Assembly: GCA_001949185.1 (NCBI GenBank)
Contig: BDGG01000002.1
Location: forward strand, 6,538,772 to 6,602,771
DNA: 64,000 nucleotides
Source of the DNA: Ramazzottius varieornatus
Lineage: Eukaryota > Tardigrada > Eutardigrada > Parachela > Ramazzottiidae
Reading direction: 5' to 3'
Numbering within the stretch: the first letter of the stretch is position 1; each line of letters starts with the position of its first letter. A model generated the notes under the pieces. That model did not search any database. It was not told the origin of the DNA and saw only the letters and a list, made by a program, of their open reading frames with translations. Position numbers and translations under genes: made by a program. Shown here piece after piece: positions 54,996-64,000 of the stretch.

Positions 54996-55522
54996 TTTGC
55001 TCCTCTGTGGAACTGGGTTCCGCATAAAGATTTAAGTTTGATCGTAAGTTTAATGACTCAGCTTTACTAGTGTCCTGGTCCGTATGGGGAACACAATAAG
55101 TAGTTCGCGTTGTATCTCTAGTAAAGGAATTGCACCAGATGAAATTCACCTGTTAACCCTGAAGTTTAGCTGACCTAGAGTTGTATCGGAACCGGAAGTG
55201 AGCATTGCTGGTTAACCAATTACCGACTTGGACCATCTCCAAGTAAGCACACGCAAAATAAGATTAACCTCATTCGCTAAAACGTGTAAAAAAGGAGCAA
55301 CGCGTCCTGCGTAGTATCACCAACGGTAGGATAATAGATAAGAAAAGACATGAACTGGTAAAAAAAGTTGCCTCAAGGTTGCGTGAAAGAGGTTTAGGAG
55401 ATCACGGACCCGTTAATAAGATGGACCACTTTTCATTAAGACAACATCACCGGGTCAGAACGCCTCATCTCTCAAGGCTTCATACTACCAAAAAGGGGCA
55501 ATAACGCTTTGGTCAGCTTTTG
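54996..55522. other. 3' intergenic space between ATP5F1D and the zinc-finger gene
   Basis: Convergent 3' ends. An AACCGGAAGTGAG motif occurs near 55190. No gene recognised. Confidence 0.4.
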
Positions 55523-57472
55523 CTAATCTAGACAAATGACTTCGGATGGATTCGCCAACGCCCGTTTGGCGGAAGGCTCCGCCGAACCTTCCTCGCCTTC
55601 TTCTATCTTTACCCTCTTCTTCAACCGTAGAATCGTGTCTTCAAGACCGGCCATCCGTTTCGGGTCAGCTACCGGCGGAGGTCTTGATCCTTCCAGCAGG
55701 TTCACGGGTTCGAGAAGAGGTCCCTGTGACGACTGATCTTCCGCCACAAGGTTCGAAGAGGTAGAAGGGTTCGAAGCTTCTGCCACACTGACTTGACTTC
55801 TGGTCTGTCGACCCTTGCGGCCACTGGTTCGTTTCTTTCGGTCAGCGGCTAAACGCTTCTTTTCCCCACACGCAGAAATCATGTGGGGAGCCATGCGGCT
55901 GAGGGCGATGAATCGACCACAGTTGGGACACTTGTCTGGCGTGTGAAGCATGTACTCGTAAGGATTTTGGAAGAGGTCCTCCCAAGTACCCGTCATTGCA
56001 TCTATCTCCGCATGTGTTGGCTCGACTGGTAGATGACCATCGGTCATTGAATCAGAGACCACTTCGGTAGTTTGAGTGTCTACAATGGAATCCATCAAGT
56101 TATCAAAAATGTCTAGCTCATCTTCCGTCAGTTCTTTCAGCAGAGCCGTCAGTGTTTTGGAGTCTAGGTCTACAGTGCTCCGGACGGAAGGTAAGCTAGG
56201 TGTAGGTTCTTCCATGTCTGGACGAACGTCTTCCGAGTACGCGCTACTCTGCGACGGTGGTAGAAGTGATGGTACTTCTCCGACTGATGAGTTTGACTCG
56301 GGTTCTACCACATCTGCTTCTGCGTTAGACGAAAGTTCGCATGGCGGACTATTAGTGGGAGGTATTTGAGCAAGTGTTGAATCACAGGGCTGAGGAAACC
56401 GACAGTAGTTATGGTCGTGTAGTGGCGAGTACTCGTCAACGGGCTCCACTGAGTCTTCCTGGACGGACTCTGGACTGGATGGAGACATATATGAGCTCGA
56501 TGGCAGGTCTGAGCTGCTTCGCGCCAGCTCTTCTTTGGAAAGAGGCACCTGCAAGGGAAACAGAAACTTGTAACGTGCATCCAAGAAGCCACTTCATACA
56601 ATGCGGTTTGAAGTACCAAGCCAATTTCTGCAGTGGATGGTCTCTCTTCTTGCAGCAAACCAGTCTCTTCCGACGAACTTTCCGCTTCTTTATCTTGGCC
56701 ATTCTCGAAAGGATGGTCGTGAGGACTCGGGCGGGCGAAGTTCACCACAGGTTCGTGGCGTTTTGCGCTTGCCGGTGCGTACTGATACAGGTCGGACATG
56801 GATTCAGTATCACGGACGGCAATTGGTAAGTAGGAGACATTGGACGAGCTAAGGAGCAGCGGGCGCGAAAGAGTGTCCATCCTTTCTTTATGAAACAACA
56901 TTCCATGGTCTCGGAGATTAGTCGAAGGATCCGCCGCTAACAGGTTTGGATGAGTTGGCATGAGAAATCTCCAACGAAGATGGATGGACGTCTGCTGGGA
57001 GAACAAGAATCAAGATTGATCACTAAACCACGCTAGTTCTAGAATCACTCGCAAATCAATGTCAATCAACAAATCAGTGGCTGGTTACACTGGTAACAGT
57101 AACTGAACAATATGACGGACAAACTGACAGGCCATCGCAAGCTTGTAAATTCATAAACCGATTCTTACACAACGAGTACTCCTTCCACACCTTCTGACAC
57201 AGACCAATTGAACCTGAAGACACACGAATTCGTAGGTTAGAACTGAAAGATAACTCCTGGACGTAATATGGTAGTACCTTGTGAGACGTCAGCCTCCGCC
57301 GTCTTTCCTCGAAAGTTTCAGCGGTCGATCGCGTTATCGACCTGTCCCGTGACGAATAAATATCTCCTGTCGCTTGTTCTTCAAGCGGGACGTGGTGAGA
57401 ATGGGAAGACACTGAGCATAACTCCCCGGAGCATTGAAGACGCAAAGTGGTGGATTGTGGAAGAGTTGTCAA
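55523..57472 (-). CDS. Protein with an Sgf11/ataxin-7-like C2HC zinc finger
   Basis: Exons 57472(or upstream)-57125, 56994-56617 and 56548-55523 stay in phase and give about 584 residues; the true start is unresolved. The N-terminal part has a conserved-looking block, KVWKEYSLCKNRFMNLQACDG then SQTSIHLRWRFLMPTHPNLL. The middle is acidic and Ser-rich. Near residue 450 a finger reads CPNCGRFIALSRMAPHMISAC, which matches the Cys-x2-Cys...His...Cys spacing and the ASRFAPHLEKC core of SAGA subunits Sgf11/ATXN7L3. Basic Lys/Arg clusters follow, then a SUMO-type VKIEE near the C terminus. A chromatin or transcription co-factor role is plausible. The long extra regions mean it is not a plain ATXN7L3 orthologue. 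It is divergent from the FW-repeat gene, about 200 bases away. Confidence 0.6.
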
Positions 57473-57678
57473 ATTAAATTCAGCAAAATATCCAGCTTAC
57501 AATCCAGTTTTTGTCAACAGATTGTGTAGTCCGCCACATAGCCGTAGCCGTAGCGGCAACAAAGGCCAGCGTCCGATCCCCAAATTTTACTCTTTTTCTC
57601 CCAAAAGTCAGGTTGCCCTGAGACCCCTGTCACCATATCAACTCTACGGGTAGCCACCATCTCTGCGTTCCATCATCC

Positions 57679-60600
57679 ATGGCAGGCGATGCAGTGGGCA
57701 AGCTGACTTTCCTCGGGGCCAAAAATTCGATCGAAGAAACTCAAAATCCTGGACTCAGCAGTGGTGACGCAGGAAGTTACCAGAGCATCATTCTGCAACC
57801 GCCAATGACGCGATCTCCGTCTTCGCATCTGGGACGAGTATCCGAAACCGGGAGAGGCTGCGAGAAATCCAAAGATTTCCTTAGGAACACGAGTCTTGCA
57901 AGGCGCGTCTGCTTCTCGTACGTCCGCGCTGCCTGCATGCTGTTCCGTTCCTGATCATCGAGGTGGGATGGATAGCCTGTCGATCGATTCCTGATATACC
58001 GTCACCATCGATGGAAATGTAGTATGTTCTGCTTTGCTTACCGTGTACTCCAGACAACTTCGTTTTGTGCCACTAACCGAACCGCATCATGAGCAAGGTA
58101 ACGCGTTCTTCCAGTCCGATGTCGGAGCTGTCCAAAGCTCTACAAACCCACCCTCTATACTGTTTTCTTTAAAGTCTGCCCCAAATGAGTCTCAGCCGGG
58201 AAAGGTAAGCAAAGGATAGTGCACACCTGTGGAAGCAAGAATACACCATGTGTTAGACTCACCAATTCCTTTTTCCCGGTCAGAAGTCAGTAGACTCGAA
58301 AGGGAGCGAGGATCTGGATGGCTTCTGGGACTACGCCCACGACGTTGTTGACGATATCACCACGAAAGCCGAAAATTCCGCCTCAAGTTGGTAGTTTACC
58401 GTTACAGTGATTATTATTTACGAACTCACCATTGCAGTCTTGTGACGATGTGTTTTCAGACAGAAATTCCTCTCAGAATAGCGTGCCCAAGTTGGATGAC
58501 TTCTGGGACTACACCCCGCCCGAAGAGACCCGGAGTCGTAAGAAAACATCCCACGGTCAGTGTCCCAAAGACAAGGAAATTTACTACACGTACATGATAT
58601 TCATACGCATTGTACCGTGAAAATGTGATAAGAAATTACCAAATGAACGCTTTCTCATGAAGGAGGAAGTGGCAGCTCTGCCAAGGTGGAGGACGACTTC
58701 TGGGGCTATAAGCCAGTACTGGACCCGTTCTGGGCGTATTCCAGAACTAGTCTGCCTACTATAGACGCAGATCTTCCCAGCAGTCCCAGAAAGGAAGCAA
58801 GGAAAGATCTTCCGGGTCCCGTGGAATCCGTTAGGGCTATTCCTCTGACTCCGTTCGATCGTGACAACTATCACCTTGACTTTCGGTCGATGGGCACTCA
58901 AGTAAAGGCAGAGTCAACACGCCGTGACACACCCGAAACCGATCGTAGGGTAACCCTTCCTCCCGCTGAAGAGCCGGAAAACTCCACGGGCCTCTCTCGT
59001 CCGTCCGGAGGACACTATTCGCCAGTTGAGAAAGAAATGGGTGAGTTCTGGCACTACCCCGAAGACCTCGAGCCGTTCTGGGACTACGCATCCCAGCAGC
59101 AGAATGGTAGTCTCGGACATCGGAGATCTTCCGTTGACAACATAACGAATAACGACAGAGGACCGAGGCTTTCCATGGAAGCGTCCAATACTTCCGATAG
59201 CAAGGAACAACTCAGGACCCGGAACTCGTTGCCGAATCTGAACGAACAGACCAAAGCGTTCAGTCGTCCGTCAAAGTTCTCGTCGGTACGGTGTAAACAG
59301 ACCATCAAGTGTGGGGGACCCAAAGACTTTCCCGCTGGCCAGAATGTGTACTGTAAGGTTATTCCCCTGAGTTGTTCTCAAGGATTTTCCTTCAGAGAGA
59401 GAGACAGGATGATTTCGCGGTTTTAACGTATTATTATGTTTTCAAAGTATCGGATGGGTTTTGTGTTAATCTTTTTGGGTAGTTTCTTATGGATTTTAAT
59501 TTGGCAGATAATGATGGGCGAGAAATTCGACATACGGTGAAGTCTAAAGAGTCCTCAGATGTTTCCCACATAAAGCGATGCGTGATCGACCAGATTGACT
59601 TCATCAAGCAACGCGATGGAATATGGTCGTACCAGCGGCTGTACAGGGCGGTGTTCATCCTTGCGAACTTCATGAAAGAGCACAAGTTCATGTAATACGC
59701 CATTAGTTTTGTTACAGGTTTGAACTCCTGTGAAACCTTGTTCCTCCTGCTTCAGATATAAGTACCTGCAGGATAGCCAGCGCCAGTGGATGGAAGACAT
59801 CGCTAAGCGGGTGGATGGTTGGACCTACCTGATGACTCCTATGAGCTGCACCTTCGCTAAATGGAGACAGGCCAAACTCAGGCGGCGAGCTCGAGCAGAA
59901 GCGGTAAAAATGGGTTGTTGTCCTTGCACTCGATAATCTTGTTCAACTAACGAACAGAAAAACTATCAATTTTACCCGGTGCAATATATCGGATTACCTT
60001 TTCCAAGGTTGTTTGAGATGTTCATAATTGAACTGAAGTTATATGAGTATTGCAGATGGCTCGTGACTGTTTCCGGCTGGTGAACCCACAAAACTTCGAC
60101 AAGCAAGAAGCAGAAAAGAAACGAGCTAACGCCCTCATCCACGCTGAGCGTATGCGTCTGAAGAAGCTCGAGAGGGAACGGAAGAAGGTAATGTTGGACC
60201 GGTTAACGCGCCTCTCTTACGCCCACTCCCGGAAGGCGCGACAAGGTGACCAGAAGATGCCGATTCAGCTACGACCTCCACGCTTCTCCGATCTAGTCGG
60301 AGCTGACCTGTTTGAAGGCGCGCTGAAGTTCCGCGGGGACTGGAAACCAGCCGACCGGCGACGCTTCCCTCACCGGACGTTCGGCGAGACACTTCACGAT
60401 CTGCATATCGCCAAACTGTTCAAACGAAGCATGTGGGGCCGGCTTCCTTCGAGACCAACTGCTGTCAAATTCGGAAAGTGCTCTAAAGTGTCGAGGACCT
60501 CCACGATAAAGCCTCTGACGAAGCAGGATCTGGATCCTTGTAACGCCTATAAGCCTTTCAAGCCGCTACATAGGATATCAAGACCCGGAAGGCTGTTTGA

Positions 60601-62656
60601 GTACGAGATAAAACAGAAGGCAGCAAAGTTGGCACTCAAACAGACCGAAGTTGCCAAAGGTAAAAGAAACTTGGTGTGACCATGGTGGTTGAACTAAAAA
60701 ATTGTACTATGCTTTTATATCTGTCTTCCGATCGGTCTGAGTGATAATTTTGAAATGTCCGCTCATCAATTTCTTCGTGCAAAGCGTGAAGTAGGACTCC
60801 GTTTACGCTGCCCTTTTCCCACCATTGTTGCTACAGATTTATTTAGTACCTGTGGTTTATATTGCAGAAGCGAAAGCTCTTCACGCTCCGAAGGATGAGG
60901 TGGCCAAAATTATGGACCTGATCGACGACATCGAAGCTAAACACGACAAAATCACCCAAGCCAAAACGGGACACTTTCCTCCCGGCGCACTGGCGGAAGT
61001 GGTCCACCTCATAGAGGCCATTGAGAACAAGCAGGCCGAGATCAAGCACGAGCTACTTACCATAAGACAAACTGGGGCGGTACCCAAGGTGAAACTTCAT
61101 CCACCGACGCCAGTCCAGCCTAGGCATGTCAAGACAGCTCCCAGACAGCGCGCGGGAGACAGAATACCGAAACCGCGACGACCGCACACAGCTGGTGAAC
61201 AGCGTGGTACCTTGGCTCCTGCTGGGCATAAGGATGACATGAGGGACTTCTGGGACTACCCTCCGGACCTAGAAGCGTACTGGAAGGATGCGAAGGAAAC
61301 CCAGCAGAAAATACCACCGCCTCGTGGACCTGAGCGGCGGACTCCGCCTGCCCAACAAACTCATCAGAAGACTCCAGCGGCTCTGGTCGGGAGTCTACCT
61401 GCCCCAGCCGCCAAGCGCAGAATGAGCAGCACGAATCCTTTGCCTGTTACCGGTAAGGTGACATGTTTTCTTTTACGTATACTGGACTGGTTTAACCAGG
61501 GAATCGGTAAAACTTTGCGAGGCTCGGGACAAAGCCTCGACACGATCATTTTCGCTGTTAATTATGGAAAGCTTGCGCCACTTGTGAAAACGATTTTGTC
61601 GGGTCAAGTTGCTGAGTTTGGTCTGGTAATATTAATAATCTACTCGGCTTGTATCGATGTGAATGAAAAAGATCAGAATAATTTCTTATTTGTCCGCTCC
61701 TGTACTATAACTTGTTTGGCACCGCTGTTTTTAGGGCAAGATAAGCCGAGTGCGCCAGCTCGTCGCACATCCCGGACAACCTCTCGACCAAAGACTGCTC
61801 CAGCAATACCCGCCAGGAAACGTTGGACAACGCCTAAGCCCCAAAGCGTTCACCGTCCCAACCCTACTCCTGTACATCGGCCCAGGAACTTCAGTCCCGA
61901 GCCCATGAAAACCAGAGGGCCCTCTGGTACAAGGCCGAAGTCCGCGAAGAAGTCAGGCAAGCACCACCGGAAGTCGTCTCGGGATGTGTCCGTTGAACCT
62001 CCTTCCATAGATTTCCGTGGCTCGCTCGTGGAAGACGCAGAACAAATAGTGGAGGAAGTGATCGACATACCGGACGACATGCGAGATTTCTGGAACTACG
62101 CCCCAAACATAAGGTAGTGGGACTACCAAAGCAAGTATAACAAGGCGTAAAACGAGATTACTCACCTTTCTGGCTGAGTATTTGGAACGGTGGTCAGTTT
62201 GTTTTTTAAAGTGGCGCACACTTGCAGCCTTTGACAATGAAAGCTTGCGCGACTTGATATGATGATCTGGTTCAATTCATTTGCCTGCGTCCCGTTTACC
62301 TTCATGACGTGGATTTATTGACATGGATATATGTTTTGATGTTTGATTCGTGATTTTATGCTCGAAGGGAATTCTGGAACGATCCGCCCGATATCAAGCC
62401 TTTCTGGGACTACGAGAGAGACTCGAAGGACAGCACCTCAAGGGATAGCTCCTCGAGTAACCTTGCGCCTCCATCGCCCAACACTCACATAGCCAGCCCT
62501 CAGACATCTTTCTCCCGGCCATCTCAAAATCTCGGCGGTAGGGGTTTCCAGGCTGGCATAGATGCAGCTATCGATGAATATGTTGACGAGTTGTTACGGC
62601 AAGAATTTGCCATGAAGGCAGCTCGTAATCAGAATAGAAAAGGTTCAAAAGAATGA
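57679..62656 (+). CDS. Novel 1155-residue protein with F/Y-W decapeptide repeats
   Basis: Eleven exons join in phase: 57679-57917, 58054-58204, 58284-58386, 58460-58555, 58663-59352, 59508-59691, 59756-59903, 60056-60659, 60868-61452, 61735-62113 and 62368-62656. Eleven short motifs of the form [DE]-x-[FY]-W-x-[YD] have their Trp at 145, 180, 210, 220, 326, 336, 867, 877, 1053, 1063 and 1073. Where adjacent they are exactly 10 residues apart, as in GEFWHYPEDLEPFWDY. They sit in long Ser/Pro/Arg-rich, probably disordered arms. Between them (about 427-800) lies a basic, mostly helical core (VIDQIDFIKQRDGIWSYQRL, KYLQDSQRQWMEDIAKRVDGW, then ERMRLKKLERERKK). I know no family with this layout. Acidic-aromatic motifs of this kind often bind folded partners such as LC3/Atg8, clathrin adaptors or WD40 domains; that is inference. 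There is no signal peptide or membrane segment. Confidence 0.78.
61505..61620. repeat. Possible decayed foldback repeat (intron 9 of FW-repeat gene)
   Basis: One arm is recognisable (CTTGCGCCACTTGTGAAAACG); the other arm is badly worn. It lies inside the intron 61453-61734. Confidence 0.35.
62169..62293. repeat. Foldback (MITE-like) repeat, copy 10 (intron 10 of FW-repeat gene)
   Basis: Inner arms TTAAAGTGGCGCACAC and CTTGCGCGACTTGATA; right end ATTTGCCTGCGTCCCG. The centre holds CTTTGACAATG. Confidence 0.65.
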
Positions 62657-63145
62657 CCACGAACTGCTGTTGTTACTTGTAAGAAGTTTCGATACTTTTT
62701 ATCAGTACCGTTGAGCCTCTAGCAAACGACAGTCTGTTGCCCGAAGTTAAAGCGCTTATTCACCTCCCACTTTATCTGAAGTTCCTTCCACGTTGGCCAT
62801 GCAGAACAAAGAAAAGGACATTCAACCACCCAGTACTCCAGATTTAGGTTGTCCTAAGATTTTGATAGCACAGTCGCTGAAACTTGTCTCGTCTATTTTG
62901 GGCATTTCGTGGTAATCGTCGCGATCAAATTGTTTAGGCGTCAGTGCGCATGATTGTTGTCCTTTCTTGTTATGTGGAGCCCTTGGTGGTCATCAGGTGA
63001 AAGTGCTGACTTCATCAGCGTGCAGTGAACGCTTTTCTGTTGATCTACAGATAAACTACTTTCCATCGGCAAGGCACACAGTTGCGCTAGTTTCGGCTGA
63101 GGGAGTTAGGTTCTTTTGCAGTTGACATTAAGTTGGTCTTCCAGG
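62657..63145. other. Intergenic, FW-repeat gene to cathepsin Z
   Basis: The cathepsin Z ATG is one base past an acceptor (GGTCTTCCAG), so a noncoding exon may lie here. No other feature. Confidence 0.4.
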
Positions 63146-63912
63146 ATGAAATTCATTTTTATCGCCGTTTTATTCCTGCTGGGCTTGGCCCTAGTATTTG
63201 CAAAGAAAGCAAAACGCGCGGGATGTTACAACAAGGAATATGATCGTCATGTGAAACCCGTCAAGTAAGTCACCGTTAGCCACGGTTTGCCTCGCGGATA
63301 ACCGTGATCGTACAGTACTGTAGTGTACTAATATTGTCTGCTTGCTTCACGTAGAACTCGACCGCGACCCCACGAGTATCTTGGAAGGGAGAACCTTCCT
63401 GCAGCTTGGGACTGGCGGAACGTCGATGGTGTCAACTATGTATCCCCGACGCGAAACCAGCATATTCCGCAGTGTACGAAGCTATATTTATCATATTTAA
63501 CCATCGTGCTGAAGTTCGAGAAGATATCGGCATATTATTTTTTGTTTGTAGACTGCGGTTCGTGTTGGGCGATGGGCACCACCTCCAGCCTTGGTATTTG
63601 CGAGCTTTAGTTAGGCCCGGTCGGGTGGCGGCCATTTTGCTTCTCGGTCTTATGTTATCTTTTTCCAGCTGACCGAATTAATATCGCACGCAAGGGAGCT
63701 TGGCCAAGCGCATATTTGAGCCCACAAAACGTGCTGGACTGCGGTGAGGCAGGAACTTGCCATGGCGGAGGTGAGTTCGTCACCAACCATTTTGTAGCGC
63801 GTGCCGATTCTGATGCCCGGAATTGTTACAGGTGGTTTAGCTGTCTTCGAGTACGCACACAAGAAAGGAATTCCGGATGAGACATGTAACAACTACCAGG
63901 CTATTGATCAAG
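63146..63912 (+). CDS. CTSZ: Cathepsin Z (cathepsin X) cysteine protease, 5' half
   Basis: Five exons (63146-63264, 63355-63473, 63552-63593, 63669-63770, 63832-63912) run to the window edge, giving the first about 140 residues. A signal peptide (1-19) is followed by a short propeptide with the RPRPHEYL cleavage region. The mature enzyme starts [26 protein letters not shown], with the HIP mini-loop specific to cathepsin X. The catalytic Cys is Cys84 in YCGSCW, encoded by a 42-base exon. Then come [27 protein letters not shown] and [15 protein letters not shown]. Cathepsin Z is a lysosomal carboxymonopeptidase. The catalytic His and Asn lie outside the window. The residue after CGSCWA is Met instead of His/Ala, probably without consequence. 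Confidence 0.96.
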
Positions 63913-64000
63913 GTACTACACTGTGTTGGAGACCCACAACAAGATTTCCGGCGCATTGTATCCTCTTATTGGAACTGTATGTTAATTTTCGTTTAGATTG

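Noticed and set aside
55536-55764. Plus-strand frames opposite the zinc-finger gene
   Set aside because: Antisense shadows of a long coding exon.
57211-57269. Intron between AAG|GTACTA and TTCAG in the zinc-finger gene
   Set aside because: Splicing there breaks the reading frame, whereas reading through stays open and links conserved-looking blocks.

Overview
The window reads as nuclear DNA of an animal with a compact genome. Nearly every gene is split by short GT-AG introns, mostly 60-300 bases. The encoded set is metazoan: a class C (metabotropic glutamate-type) receptor, a nuclear receptor, a Four-jointed kinase, MAPKAPK2, RAB10, TEX264 and cathepsin Z. No bacterial operon, phage or CRISPR structure is visible. 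Several proteins are intact but far from vertebrate sequences (nuclear receptor ligand-binding domain, ABCG8-like protein, SPC25-like protein). Together with the gene density this suggests an invertebrate, possibly a sponge or another non-bilaterian. That is inference; I cannot name the species.

Layout, left to right: the 3' end of an unidentified gene (+); RAB10 (-); TEX264-like (+); a 6.5 kb gene-poor stretch; a metabotropic glutamate-type receptor (+); a one-exon secreted low-complexity protein (+); an ABCG8-like half-transporter whose nucleotide-binding motifs are all degenerate (-); a polybasic CaaX protein (-); a DHRS11-like short-chain dehydrogenase (+); FJX1 (-); a gene-poor stretch; UTP18 (-) head-to-head with ATP5F1C (+); a nuclear receptor (+); an SPC25-like kinetochore protein (+); a 375-residue actin (-) with a noncoding first exon, TATA box and CArG box; LRRC57 (-); MAPKAPK2 (-) head-to-head with ATP5F1D (+); a gene with an Sgf11-like zinc finger (-) head-to-head with a 1155-residue novel protein (+) carrying eleven F/Y-W motifs, most of them paired at exact 10-residue spacing; and the 5' half of cathepsin Z (+).

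The genes do not form one pathway. Recurring themes are divergent (shared-promoter) pairs, start codons placed within a few bases of a 3' splice acceptor, and two subunits of the mitochondrial F1 central stalk (gamma and delta) lying within 20 kb of each other. A family of about 125-bp foldback (MITE-like) repeats is scattered through the window, with at least ten copies, most inside introns and in both orientations.

The strongest candidates for something undescribed are the FW-decapeptide repeat protein (57679-62656), the foldback repeat family, and the ABCG8-like protein that has lost every recognisable ATPase motif while keeping its transmembrane half. All splice models were built by eye from splice signals, reading-frame phase and family similarity recalled from knowledge; no search was run.
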